A stretch of DNA of 64,000 nucleotides from Streptomyces radiopugnans. GTDB taxonomy: Bacteria; Actinomycetota; Actinomycetes; Streptomycetales; Streptomycetaceae. Positions 44,078 through 52,563 of this stretch are shown here, piece after piece. Position 1 is the first letter of the stretch, and each line of letters begins with the position of its first letter. Position numbers and translations under genes: made by a program. The notes under the pieces were generated by a model. It worked only from the letters and a program-made list of their open reading frames with translations, searched no databases and was not told the origin of the DNA. The DNA lies in NCBI RefSeq assembly GCF_900110735.1, contig NZ_FOET01000005.1, positions 1 through 64,000 of the forward strand. The letters are read 5' to 3'.

Positions 44078-44770
44078 TCACCCGAAGGTGGGGGTCCGTA
44101 CCGCGGTCAGTACGTCCTGGAGCGATGTGACGACGTGCGAGGCGCCCGCCTCGCGCAGCTGCTCCGCCTTTCCCCCGTTCCGGGCGTACCCCAGGAAGCG
44201 GACGCCCGCCGCCCCGGCGGCGAGCAGGTCCACGGGGCTGTCGCCGATCATCAGAGCGCGCTCGGGTCGCGTTCCGGTGGACTCAAGGGCGCGGTGCAGG
44301 CAGTCGGGATGCGGTTTGAGCAGCCGGGTGTCCGGCCGGCGGCCGTGGATGTGGCCGGAAAAGTACGGTGCGAGGCGCCGGCCGGTCAGATAGAGCTCGG
44401 CCGCACGGGCCGAGTTGTTGGTGGTGACGGCCAGCCGCCGCCCGGTGGCCGCCAGGGTCTGGACGAGCGGGTCGGCGTACGGGGTGGGGCGGGCGACCGC
44501 GGCGGCCCGCATCTCCTCCTCGGTGAGGGCCCGTTCCAGCAGGGCGGCGAGTTCGCCGCCGGGCCGGGCGGCGGCGACGGTGCGCAGGACGACCTGCGGA
44601 TCGCCGGTGGAGCGGGCCTCCTCGCCGAGGAGCCGCTCCTGCCCGTGTTCGGCGACCAGATCGCGCATGCGCTGGGCTATCCCGGCGGACGGATGACCCG
44701 AGAAGAGCCGGCACACCGGTCCGTCGAAGTCGAAGAGGACGCACTCGGCCGAGCTGATGAGGTCATACAT
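44078..44770 (-). CDS. HAD-superfamily hydrolase
   Basis: 230 aa. Motif I VLFDFDGPV (nucleophile and acid Asp), motif II TTNNSA, motif III Lys in LLKPHPD, motif IV GDSPVDLLAA: all intact. A phosphoglycolate-phosphatase-like small-molecule phosphatase. Its ATG directly follows the TAG of the GntR gene, so the two are co-transcribed. Confidence 0.92.
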   Translation of the reverse strand: MYDLISSAECVLFDFDGPVCRLFSGHPSAGIAQRMRDLVAEHGQERLLGEEARSTGDPQVVLRTVAAARPGGELAALLERALTEEEMRAAAVARPTPYADPLVQTLAATGRRLAVTTNNSARAAELYLTGRRLAPYFSGHIHGRRPDTRLLKPHPDCLHRALESTGTRPERALMIGDSPVDLLAAGAAGVRFLGYARNGGKAEQLREAGASHVVTSLQDVLTAVRTPTFG

Positions 44771-45658
44771 CTAACCGAGTGTCAGGGGTTGGGCAATGCT
44801 TGACCAGAGCGACTCGAACCACCGCCGTGTCTCGTCCACGAACGCCGTGCCGTGCTCGCCGTGGAGATCGGGGCCCGAGGCGTGGCGGAAGAGCTTGGCC
44901 CTGATCCCCATCACGTCGTGGATCTCCATCTCCTCGCCCCGGTAGGGCACCTTGTGTCGCATCACCTGGTAGTAGCCGAAGAGGGCCTCGGTGCCGTTGA
45001 GCAGGTACACCTTGTGGGTCGGGGTGATGGGCACGGTGCGGAACTCCACCGAGACCTCCGGCACCAGATCGCGCACCTTGAGGGTCTCCAGCTGCCTGCG
45101 CAGGGCGTCCGCGAAGGTGTGGGTCAGTTCGTGCAGCCGCTCCAGGGGGCGCTTGTCGTTCCCCTCCGGGTCCGAGACCGGGCGGGGGAGCGCCAGATCG
45201 GCCTCGGTGCCGGGCAGCAGCACCCGTGCCGTGATCGACCGGGGGGAGAGTTCACCGCTGCTGATGGCGATCGTCGCGTGCGCCAGGGCGGTGTTGAGGG
45301 TCTCGGTGGTCAGGGAGAAGACGTCGATGGTGACGTGCTCGGCGCGGAAGGCCTCGTGGAGCCGGTCGGCCAGCTCGATGTCGGCCTTGCGGGGGGCCTC
45401 GTGCCCGCGGGCGTGCTCGGCGACCGAGGGCGGGGCGCCGCGGCCGGTGCCGGTGAGCAGGCCCTCGCGCCGGAGGGTGTCGATGGCCTGGCGGACGGCC
45501 GTGCGGTTGGTGTCGAACTCGACGGCCAGCTCTTGCTGGGTGGGCAGGCGGGAGCCGGGGCGGAGGGTGCCGGAGAGGATGCGGGCGCGCAGGGCGTCTG
45601 CCACACGATCACGCGATGAGGGATGCGTTCCGTTTGTGGCGGTGCTGTCGTGGCTCAC
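44771..45658 (-). CDS. GntR-family regulator
   Basis: 295 aa from the GTG at 45658. N-terminal winged helix (residues 14-80, RVADALRARILSGTLRPGSR, then LPTQQELAVEFDTNRTAVRQ). The C-terminal part (about 215 aa) is not a typical FCD or UTRA domain that I can recognise. In an operon with the HAD phosphatase. An AT-rich upstream region with a perfect inverted repeat probably holds the operator. Confidence 0.88.
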   Translation of the reverse strand: MSHDSTATNGTHPSSRDRVADALRARILSGTLRPGSRLPTQQELAVEFDTNRTAVRQAIDTLRREGLLTGTGRGAPPSVAEHARGHEAPRKADIELADRLHEAFRAEHVTIDVFSLTTETLNTALAHATIAISSGELSPRSITARVLLPGTEADLALPRPVSDPEGNDKRPLERLHELTHTFADALRRQLETLKVRDLVPEVSVEFRTVPITPTHKVYLLNGTEALFGYYQVMRHKVPYRGEEMEIHDVMGIRAKLFRHASGPDLHGEHGTAFVDETRRWFESLWSSIAQPLTLG

Positions 45659-45742
45659 GCTGTGACCGTACAACTTCTGGCCATTGAGCGGGAGTTGGCC
45701 GCGAACCGTTTTGAAATTTCATCCGGATGGGAAGAAGTTAAG

Positions 45743-45761
45743 CAAGTTGGAGACCAACTTG
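45743..45761. promoter_or_regulatory. inverted-repeat operator candidate upstream of the GntR gene
   Basis: CAAGTTGG-AGA-CCAACTTG is a perfect 8-bp inverted repeat. Further AAGTT half sites flank it (45734-45740 and 45765-45770), all within a locally AT-rich stretch 85 bp upstream of the GntR start. Confidence 0.7.
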
Positions 45762-45879
45762 AGAAAGTTGTAAGAGCCGCAATCCAGTTGGTCGCAAGGT
45801 CCTCGCCGAAAGGTACTCGCCAGGAGCGCGCCGTCGCGCGCCCGGCGGCGCAGGGCGTGGCCTCGGCCTCAGCACTCTT

Positions 45880-45926
45880 CACCCGTCGAGCCTGCCGACA
45901 CCCGTCGAGCCTGCCGACACCCGTCG
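45880..45926 (+). repeat. 19-bp tandem repeat, about 2.5 copies
   Basis: The unit CACCCGTCGAGCCTGCCGA occurs at 45880-45898 and 45899-45917 without a mismatch, with a partial third copy to 45926. It lies between the GntR promoter region and a small membrane gene. Confidence 0.9.
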
Positions 45927-45961
45927 CCCGTTCCGACGAGCCTTCCGGAGGAGGGACCGCC

Positions 45962-46135
45962 ATGCCCGTCTACGCTCTCGCGCTCGCCGCCCTCGAACAG
46001 CTGGTGGAGTCCCACCTCGGACTGGCCGGGGTGTTCGGCCTGGTCATGCTGACCATCGGCTACCGGGAGGGGAACACCACCTGCGGTTGCATCGGCGCCG
46101 TGGTGCTGACCCTGCTGGTGCTGCCGGCGGCGTAG
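45962..46135 (+). CDS. small membrane protein
   Basis: 57 aa from the ATG at 45962 behind a strong GGAGGAGGGA site. One or two hydrophobic helices (LGLAGVFGLVMLTIGYREG, CIGAVVLTLLVLPAA) flank a short turn with Cys-Gly-Cys (TTCGCIG). Likely a real small protein of unknown function. Confidence 0.7.
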   Translation: MPVYALALAALEQLVESHLGLAGVFGLVMLTIGYREGNTTCGCIGAVVLTLLVLPAA

Positions 46136-46152
46136 CACCGCACGGCCGAACG

Positions 46153-46201
46153 CCCGTCCCTCCGCCGCCGTGAACCCACGCCCCGGCGGCGGAGGGGCGG
46201 G
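46153..46201. terminator. hairpin terminator
   Basis: 18-bp arms (46153-46170, 46184-46201) with one mismatch and a 13-base loop lie between the small membrane gene and the convergent acetyltransferase. Confidence 0.65.
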
Positions 46202-46275
46202 GCGGCACCCCGGGAGCGCGCCTGCGGAAGCGCGCCCGCGCGAGCGTGCCTGCGCAGCGCGCCCGGCGGGCGCCG

Positions 46276-47535
46276 TCAGAAGACGTCCGGTGACCAGGGC
46301 CGGCGGCCCGTGCGCAGCAGGGCGTCCGCCAGGGCCGCCGCACCGGGACGCTCCTCGGTCAGCTGCCCCAGCTCCCGCAGCCGCGAGGCGGACTCGTCCC
46401 CCAGGTACATCGAGCTCAGCGCGCCCACCCCCATCGAGAGGTCGGCCGAGCGCGTGGTGGGCGCGCAGGTGGCGCCCTCGGGGGAGGCGTCCAGCAGGAA
46501 GCGCCCCCCGGCGATGCCCATCGGATCCTCCAGCTCCAGCACCAGCGTGCCGGAGACCGGGTACGTACGGGTTCGGAGCAGCGCCGGGACGTCCAGCGGG
46601 CGCAGCCACAGGAAGTCCGCGTGGGAGGTGATCCGGGCGGCGCGCGGGTTCGGCAGCAGCCGGGGGAGGAGGGAGTCGGGGGCGCGCCGGCGGCAGTGGA
46701 CGGTGGCGACCCAGTCCATGGAGAGCAGGAAGTGCCACAGGGCCCGCTCGGCGGCGGCGTCGGCGGCGATCAGATCGCGGACGCGGGCGTTCAGGCGCGG
46801 CGCCTCGTTCTCCCAGTTGTCGTCGGCGGTGTACGTCAGCAGCCCCTGCACCCGGCCCGCGGCGTCGCGGTACACGGCGGTGAAGGACGGCGGGAAGCCG
46901 CTGCCGGGCCAGTCGATCGCACCGGTGCTCAGCTTCCACCAGCGCTCGGTGCGGTCGGTCATGCCCTGCCGGTCGGGCAGCGCGCGCACCCGTTCGTGCA
47001 GCTCGGCGCCCAGGACGCGCGCCTGGGCGGGCTCCACCAGATCGATCCGGGCGCCCTCCTCCTCCGGGCGCGACCAGCGCGGGTCCAGCCCGGCGCGGGC
47101 GGCGTCCACGGTCCAGTCGGTCGACCAGGTGGCCGGGCCGTAGCCGTAGCGGCCGTAGATCGGGTACTCGGCGGAGTCCAGCGTGGAGCAGACGTCCCCG
47201 CGCTCGCGTCCGTCGGCCAGCGCGTTGCGCATCATCCGCGTCAGCAGCCCGCGCCGGCGGTGGGTGGGCAGGGCGGAGACGTTGGTGACGGCCAGGGAGT
47301 CCACCGCCGCGCCGCCGGGCACGGTCAGCCGCTGCGGCAGCGTGCGGAAGGTGGCGACGCAGCGGCCGTCCTCGAACGCCCCCTGGGTGCGGTCGAGTTC
47401 GATTCCGCCGCGCCGGGCGGCCAGCTCCTCGGCGGTGAGTTCCGAGGAGTTCAGGAAACCCGCTCGCAGAGCGCGCACCCAGCCCGGGTACTCGTCCTCG
47501 GCGATGGTGCGGATGTCAGGGGCGTTCGAGTCCAT
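46276..47535 (-). CDS. Eis-like GNAT acetyltransferase
   Basis: 419 aa from the ATG at 47535; a GTG three codons upstream is possible. N-terminal GNAT core with acetyl-CoA motif VSALPTHRRRGLLTRMM, a second GNAT-like region, and a C-terminal sterol-carrier-like domain ending in Phe (RPWSPDVF), whose carboxylate acts as general base in Eis enzymes. Eis proteins acetylate amines on aminoglycosides and other substrates; the natural substrate here is unknown. Confidence 0.88.
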   Translation of the reverse strand: MDSNAPDIRTIAEDEYPGWVRALRAGFLNSSELTAEELAARRGGIELDRTQGAFEDGRCVATFRTLPQRLTVPGGAAVDSLAVTNVSALPTHRRRGLLTRMMRNALADGRERGDVCSTLDSAEYPIYGRYGYGPATWSTDWTVDAARAGLDPRWSRPEEEGARIDLVEPAQARVLGAELHERVRALPDRQGMTDRTERWWKLSTGAIDWPGSGFPPSFTAVYRDAAGRVQGLLTYTADDNWENEAPRLNARVRDLIAADAAAERALWHFLLSMDWVATVHCRRRAPDSLLPRLLPNPRAARITSHADFLWLRPLDVPALLRTRTYPVSGTLVLELEDPMGIAGGRFLLDASPEGATCAPTTRSADLSMGVGALSSMYLGDESASRLRELGQLTEERPGAAALADALLRTGRRPWSPDVF

Positions 47536-47560
47536 GGCGGTCACGTTAGGACCACCCGCC

Positions 47561-48607
47561 TCAGAACGTCGCGCGGATTTCACCCACCCGCCGCCCCCCG
47601 CCCAGCAGCGGGGAGTCGCCGATCTCCGCCAGCACCGGGGACTCCACGCCCATCCGCGCGAGCGTCCGGGCCAGGACCGGGCCGAGCGCCCGCAGCCCGC
47701 CGTCGTCGATCTTGATCGCCAGCGCGCGGCCGTCGGGCAGGGCCACCGCCTGGACCGCCTCGGCGCCCACCTTCGCCAGCGCGCCCGGCACCCCGCGCAT
47801 CAGCCGGGTGTCCTCGCGCCGGGTGCCCGCCACGTACTCGGGGTGGGCCCGCATGGCGTCGGCGACCCGGCGCTCGGGCGTGCCGGGCGCGGCCAGCACG
47901 AAGGAGCGGAAGGCACGGGCCAGACCGGTGAGGGATATCGCCATCAGCGGAGCGCCGCAGCCGTCGGTGCCGGTGTGCGCGACCGGCTCGCCCGCCGCCG
48001 CCTCGATCCGCTCGCGCACCAGCACCTGGAGGGGGTGGCCGGGGTCGAGGTAGTCGGCGCCGGACCAGCCGTTCACCCGGCAGGCGGCGAGCATGGCGGC
48101 GTGCTTGCCCGAGCAGTTCATGGCGGTGCGGGAGGGCAGCGAGCCCGCCGCCAGGAACCGGTCGGCCTCCTCGCGGTCCAGCGGCAGGTCGGGCGGGCAG
48201 CCCAGGTCGTCCTCGGTCATCCCGTGCTCCGCGAGCACGGTGCGCACCAGCTCCAGGTGGAAGGGCTCGCCGGAGTGGCTGGCGGCGGCCAGCGCCAGCC
48301 GCTCGCCCGACAGCTCCAGACCCGCGTGCAGCACGGCCGCCGCCTGCATCGGCTTGTTGGACGAGCGGGGGTAGACCGGCGCGGCCACCTCGCCCAGCGA
48401 CCACTCCACGCCGCCGTCCGGGCCGAGCACGACCACGGAGCCGCGGTGGTGCCCCTCGGTGAACCCCGAGCGCACGACCTCGGCGAGGACCGGGAGCTCC
48501 GCGGAGGGCCGTGCTCCGGTCGCTGCTCCGGTCTGCGCGCCGGAGGGCGTGCCGGTCTGCGTGCCGGGAGCGGGGGCGTTCGCGGGCGGGGTGGTGCTGG
48601 CGGACAT
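47561..48607 (-). CDS. L-asparaginase II (thermolabile, PF06089-type)
   Basis: 348 aa from the ATG at 48607. Signature segments of the Rhizobium-type asparaginase family: YPRSSNKPMQAAAVL, ALAAASHSGEPFH, AMNCSGKHAAMLAAC and HTGTDGCGAPLMAI. Cytosolic hydrolysis of asparagine to aspartate and ammonia. A disordered Ala/Thr/Pro N terminus of about 40 residues is unusual. Confidence 0.88.
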   Translation of the reverse strand: MSASTTPPANAPAPGTQTGTPSGAQTGAATGARPSAELPVLAEVVRSGFTEGHHRGSVVVLGPDGGVEWSLGEVAAPVYPRSSNKPMQAAAVLHAGLELSGERLALAAASHSGEPFHLELVRTVLAEHGMTEDDLGCPPDLPLDREEADRFLAAGSLPSRTAMNCSGKHAAMLAACRVNGWSGADYLDPGHPLQVLVRERIEAAAGEPVAHTGTDGCGAPLMAISLTGLARAFRSFVLAAPGTPERRVADAMRAHPEYVAGTRREDTRLMRGVPGALAKVGAEAVQAVALPDGRALAIKIDDGGLRALGPVLARTLARMGVESPVLAEIGDSPLLGGGRRVGEIRATF

Positions 48608-48650
48608 GGGCGGCCTTCCCTGGGTGTAGGGGGGACGACCGCCTCCGGGG

Positions 48651-49412
48651 TCAGGGCAGCAGGTCGTCCACGTGTGCTTCGCCCTCACGGTACCTGCGCG
48701 CGATCTCGGCGCTGCACCCGTTCGCCGTCCGCTGGAGCGCCCGGCGGCGCCGGGAGATCCGGTGCTCGTGCCGGCCCAGCCGCGCCATGGCGGCGTGCAG
48801 CTCGGCGTCGGTGCGGGCGGCGAGGTCGGACAGCTCCACCTCGGCGAGCACCTCCTCGGCCAGCCGCCGGTACTCCTCGCTGCGCGGGGTGCGCAGCGTC
48901 ACATGGCGGGCCGAGCGCGCGGGGCCCCGGCCGGGCGGGGGAGCGTCGGCGAGGATCTCCGCCAGCCGGTCGATCAGGGGTACGTCCGCGGCGCTGCGGC
49001 GGGCCAGCTCGGCGCGGAGGATGTCGACACGGCCCTGGACCAGCCGCCGCACATAGCTGAGGTCGGCCTCCTCCTGCTGCGCCTGGCGGCGCAGCTCGCG
49101 GAGCTGGGGCAGGCGCAGAGCGGTCAGCTCCGGCGGCTCGGCGTCGTGCGGGACCGCCGGGGTCGCGTCGTCCGTGTCGTCCGCGCCGTTCGCACCGGTG
49201 GTGCCGTCCGTGCCGATGGTGCCGTCCGCACCGGGAGGCGGTCCGGCCGAAGCGGCCCCGGCGGCCCTCGCGGCGCCGGCCGGAACGGTCTCCGCGGCAC
49301 CCGCCGAGGCGGCGGAGGCGGTCGTGGACGCGGCCGTGGACGCTGTCGTGGAGGCGGCCTCGCGGGCCGTCGGTACGGCTCCGGGCGTCCGCCCGGTTCC
49401 GGCAGTGCTCAT
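48651..49412 (-). CDS. rsiG: RsiG, c-di-GMP-dependent anti-sigma factor of WhiG
   Basis: 253 aa from the ATG at 49412. A low-complexity Ala/Thr/Gly N terminus (about 90 residues) precedes an antiparallel helical pair. Helix 1 has [16 protein letters not shown] (Glu115, Ser119, Arg122, Gln126, Asp130), an exact E(x3)S(x2)R(x3)Q(x3)D c-di-GMP motif. Helix 2 has [16 protein letters not shown] (Glu216, Ser220, Arg223, Gln227), with Asn231 in place of Asp. RsiG with c-di-GMP holds sigma WhiG inactive and so delays sporulation in Streptomyces. No sigma gene is adjacent. Confidence 0.9.
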   Translation of the reverse strand: MSTAGTGRTPGAVPTAREAASTTASTAASTTASAASAGAAETVPAGAARAAGAASAGPPPGADGTIGTDGTTGANGADDTDDATPAVPHDAEPPELTALRLPQLRELRRQAQQEEADLSYVRRLVQGRVDILRAELARRSAADVPLIDRLAEILADAPPPGRGPARSARHVTLRTPRSEEYRRLAEEVLAEVELSDLAARTDAELHAAMARLGRHEHRISRRRRALQRTANGCSAEIARRYREGEAHVDDLLP

Positions 49413-49601
49413 CTTCTGTCTGCCCCTCATCCCCTTCGCCGTGGATCACAACGAGGTCCACGGCCCGTCACGGATACGCCGCAGGCCACCGTGCGCACCG
49501 TGCTGCACGCATCGTGCCACCACGGGCACCCTCCGTGCAGTCCGGGCCACCCGTCCGGCGGCGGTCGGCGGGCGCACGACCGGGGCGGCATGATGGTCGG
49601 C

Positions 49602-50027
49602 ATGCGAGCTGTGGTGCAGAGGGTCGGCGGCGCGAAGGTCGTCGTCGGGGGAGAGACCGTCGGCGAGATCACCGGGGAGGGCCTGTGCGTGCTGGTCGGG
49701 GTGACCCATGACGACACCCCCGAGAAGGCGGACCGGCTCGCGCGCAAACTGTGGGGCCTGCGGATCCTGGAAGGCGAGAGGTCCTGCTCGGACACCGGCG
49801 CCCCCCTGCTGGTCGTCAGCCAGTTCACCCTCTACGGCGACGCCCGCAAGGGACGCCGTCCCACCTGGCAGGCGGCCGCCCCCGGCCCGGTGGCCGAGCC
49901 CCTGGTCGAGGAGGTGTGCACCAGGCTGGGGGCGCTGGGGGCGCGGGTGGAGACGGGCCGCTTCGGGGCGAAGATGGAGGTCTCGCTCACGAACGACGGC
50001 CCGTTCACGGTGCTGCTGGAGGTCTGA
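49602..50027 (+). CDS. dtd: D-aminoacyl-tRNA deacylase
   Basis: 141 aa from the ATG at 49602, the normal Dtd length. Characteristic MRAVVQRV start, active-site [19 protein letters not shown], and the Gly-cisPro-region counterpart [20 protein letters not shown]. Removes D-amino acids, such as D-Tyr, from mischarged tRNA. Confidence 0.95.
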   Translation: MRAVVQRVGGAKVVVGGETVGEITGEGLCVLVGVTHDDTPEKADRLARKLWGLRILEGERSCSDTGAPLLVVSQFTLYGDARKGRRPTWQAAAPGPVAEPLVEEVCTRLGALGARVETGRFGAKMEVSLTNDGPFTVLLEV

Positions 50028-50029
50028 GG

Positions 50030-50077
50030 GCCCGTCCCGCGGTTCCGTGCGGGTCCGCACGGAACCGCGGGACGGGC
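50030..50077. terminator. bidirectional terminator
   Basis: Perfect 23-bp arms (50030-50052, 50055-50077) lie between convergent dtd and the sugar permease gene. Confidence 0.88.
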
Positions 50078-50168
50078 GCCCGGGCCCTGCCGCCCCCCGT
50101 GACGGCGGCAGGGACCGCTCACCCCCCCCCGCTCACCCCCCCCGCTCACAACCCCCCGGCCCTTACGG

Positions 50169-51140
50169 TCACTTCACCGATCCCGCCATGACGCCCTGCA
50201 CGAAGTGCTTCTGGAAGGCGAAGAACACCACGAGCGGAACGGCCAGCGACAGGAAGGCGCCGGGCGCGAGGATCTCGATGTTGCTGCCGAACTGCCGCAT
50301 CTCCGACTGGAGCGCGACGGTCAGCGGCTGCGAGTCGCTGTCGGCGAAGATCAGTGCGACCAGCATGTCGTTCCACACCCACAGGAACTGGAAGATGGCC
50401 AGGCTCGCGATCGCGGGCCTGCCCACCGGCAGGACGAGCCGCGTGAAGATCCGCCACTCCCCGCCGCCGTCCATCCGCGCGGCCTCCAGCATCTCCCGCG
50501 GGATCTCCGCGAAGTAGTTGCGCAGCAGGAAGATCGCGAACGGCAGTCCGTAGGCGACGTGGAAGAGGACCACGCCGGGGATCGTGCCGAACAGCCCGAC
50601 CGCGCCCAGCATCTCGGCCACCGGCAGCAGACCGACCTGGACCGGCACCACCAGCAGCCCGACGACCACCAGGAAGATCCAGTCGCGGCCGGGGAACTCC
50701 AGCCAGGCGAAGGCGTATCCGGCCAGCGCGGCGACCACCACCACGGCGACGGTGGTGGGCACCGAGATCAGCACGGTGTTCCAGAACGCCTGGGTGATAC
50801 CGGAATCCGCCAGCAGGGCCGTGTAGTTGTCGGCCGACAGCTGGCCCGGCTCGGTCAGCGCCGTCCACCAGCCGCTGGCGGAGTTGGCCTCCTCCGACCG
50901 CAGCGAGGACAGGAACAGCCCCAGCGCGGGGGTGATCCACACCAGCGCGACGACGACCAGGAACGCCTGGACCGCGCCCCTGCCCAGCCAGGTGCCGATC
51001 CGCGCGCCGGCGGGCCGCCGCGCCCGGCCCGTGCGCGGGGGGTGGTGCCCGGCCCCCGCGGCTGCCGCCGCAGCCGCGGGAGCCGGAGCCTGTGCCGCCG
51101 CTCCCTTTTCGACGGTGCCGTCGACGGTGCCGTGGGTCAT
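50169..51140 (-). CDS. sugar ABC transporter permease (MalG/AglG-type)
   Basis: 323 aa; ATG at 51140 overlaps the preceding permease's stop (ATGA). An Ala/Pro-rich N terminus, then six helices and the EAA loop EAARMDGGGEWRIFTRLVLP. Carbohydrate-uptake family 1 inner-membrane subunit, last gene of the binding-protein/permease/permease operon. No ATPase gene is encoded here; a shared MsiK-type ATPase elsewhere is the usual Streptomyces solution. Confidence 0.92.
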   Translation of the reverse strand: MTHGTVDGTVEKGAAAQAPAPAAAAAAAGAGHHPPRTGRARRPAGARIGTWLGRGAVQAFLVVVALVWITPALGLFLSSLRSEEANSASGWWTALTEPGQLSADNYTALLADSGITQAFWNTVLISVPTTVAVVVVAALAGYAFAWLEFPGRDWIFLVVVGLLVVPVQVGLLPVAEMLGAVGLFGTIPGVVLFHVAYGLPFAIFLLRNYFAEIPREMLEAARMDGGGEWRIFTRLVLPVGRPAIASLAIFQFLWVWNDMLVALIFADSDSQPLTVALQSEMRQFGSNIEILAPGAFLSLAVPLVVFFAFQKHFVQGVMAGSVK

Positions 51141-52549
51141 GACTGGCTCCTGCGGAAGCGTCGGATGTTGAAGACCATGGCCGGGACCACCAGGAGCAGC
51201 AGCAGGACGCCGATGGCGCTGCCCAGCCCCTGGTTGTTGCCGCCGCCGAAGGACACCAGCCACATCTGCATGGCCAGCACGTTGGCGTCCTGGAGCACCG
51301 GGCCCGGGGCGATGATGTAGACGAGGTCGAAGACCTTCATCACGTTGATCACCAGCGTCACGAAGACCACGGTCAGCACGGGCGCGAGCAGCGGAACGGT
51401 GATCCTGCGGAAGATCTGCCACTCGTTCGCGCCGTCCATCCGCGCGGCCTCCAGCACGTCCCGGGGCATCGCGGCCAGCCCGGCGCCGATCAGCACCATC
51501 GAGAAGCCGGTCCAGATCCACAGGTACGCGCCGATGATCGCCGGGGTGACCAGGGCGGGGCCGAGCCAGGAGATCCCGCCGTAGGGCTCGGCGAAGTTGG
51601 ACGCCGGCAGCCGCAGGGCGTACGAGCCGCCCTCCAGTCCGGTGATGCGGAACGAGCCGTCGGCGGCGGTGGTGGCCTCGCCCACCGTCTTCCCGTCGCG
51701 CACCGCCTGGACGGTCATCCCGGGCAGTCCGCGCTCGCCGGAGTCGATCCGGCCCGGCTCGCCGCCCCCGCCGGGGGTGAAGTCCAGGTAGACGGTCCCG
51801 GCGAGCGCGCCGTCCCCGGCTCCGGGGGAGCCCTCGGGCCCGGCGGCGGGCTTCGCGTCGGAGGGCACCTCCTTCGGCGGCACGCCGACGATGCCGAGCG
51901 AGGCGGTGCTGCCCGGAGCCAGGTCCGCGGCGGTGCCGTAGGAGCCGTCCTCGCCCTTGGCCAGAGGATTCGGGCCGGCGTCCTCCCGGGCCCGGGCGCC
52001 CGGGTAGGCGGGGCGGTCGGCGAAGACGTCGTGGACACCGACGGCGACCGCGTTGAGGACGCCGCGGTCGGGGTCCTGCTCGTAGGTGATGCGGAAGATG
52101 ATCCCGGCGGCGAGGAAGGAGATCGCCATCGGCATGAACATCAGCAGCTTGAACGCGGTCGCCCAGCGCACCTTCTCGGTGAGCACGGCCAGGATCAGGC
52201 CCAGGCCGGTCAGCAGGGCCGGGGCGACCACGACCCAGATCGCGGTGTTGCGGACGGCCTTGAGCGTGGTCGGGTCGCGGAACATCTCGACGTAGTTGTC
52301 CGCGCCGACGAACCGGGTGCCGGAGGCGTCGAAGAGGCTGCGGCCGACGGAGAACAGGATCGGGTACGCGACCAGCGCGCCGAGCAGCAGCAGCGCGGGC
52401 AGCAGGAAGGCGGCGGCGACGGTCCTGCGGCGGCGCGTCGCGCGCCTGCGCGGGTCGTCGCCCCGGGCCGGCGCCCCCTGCCTGGGGGAGGCGCCGGCCG
52501 GGGTGCCGCCCGCTTCCGCGGGCGGCACGGCGGGGGCTGTGGCGGACAT
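51137..52549 (-). CDS. sugar ABC transporter permease (MalF/AglF-type) with extracytoplasmic insert
   Basis: 470 aa from the ATG at 52549, about 150 more than usual. Membrane helices and the EAA loop (EAARMDGANEWQIFRRITVP) are normal. Between helices (about residues 170-315) lies a large insert with a Gly/Pro/Asp-rich part and a beta-sandwich-like segment (GMTVQAVRDGKTVGE, then TTAADGSFRITGLEGGSYAL), which looks like a carboxypeptidase-regulatory or prealbumin-like domain. It should project outside the cell and may contact the binding protein or wall. Confidence 0.88.
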   Translation of the reverse strand: MSATAPAVPPAEAGGTPAGASPRQGAPARGDDPRRRATRRRRTVAAAFLLPALLLLGALVAYPILFSVGRSLFDASGTRFVGADNYVEMFRDPTTLKAVRNTAIWVVVAPALLTGLGLILAVLTEKVRWATAFKLLMFMPMAISFLAAGIIFRITYEQDPDRGVLNAVAVGVHDVFADRPAYPGARAREDAGPNPLAKGEDGSYGTAADLAPGSTASLGIVGVPPKEVPSDAKPAAGPEGSPGAGDGALAGTVYLDFTPGGGGEPGRIDSGERGLPGMTVQAVRDGKTVGEATTAADGSFRITGLEGGSYALRLPASNFAEPYGGISWLGPALVTPAIIGAYLWIWTGFSMVLIGAGLAAMPRDVLEAARMDGANEWQIFRRITVPLLAPVLTVVFVTLVINVMKVFDLVYIIAPGPVLQDANVLAMQMWLVSFGGGNNQGLGSAIGVLLLLLVVPAMVFNIRRFRRSQS

Positions 52550-52563
52550 CGGTGCTCTTCGCC

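Noticed and set aside
45880..45926. Tandem repeat considered as a CRISPR array
   Set aside because: Units are directly adjacent without spacers, and there are no cas genes; no CRISPR array seen anywhere in the window.
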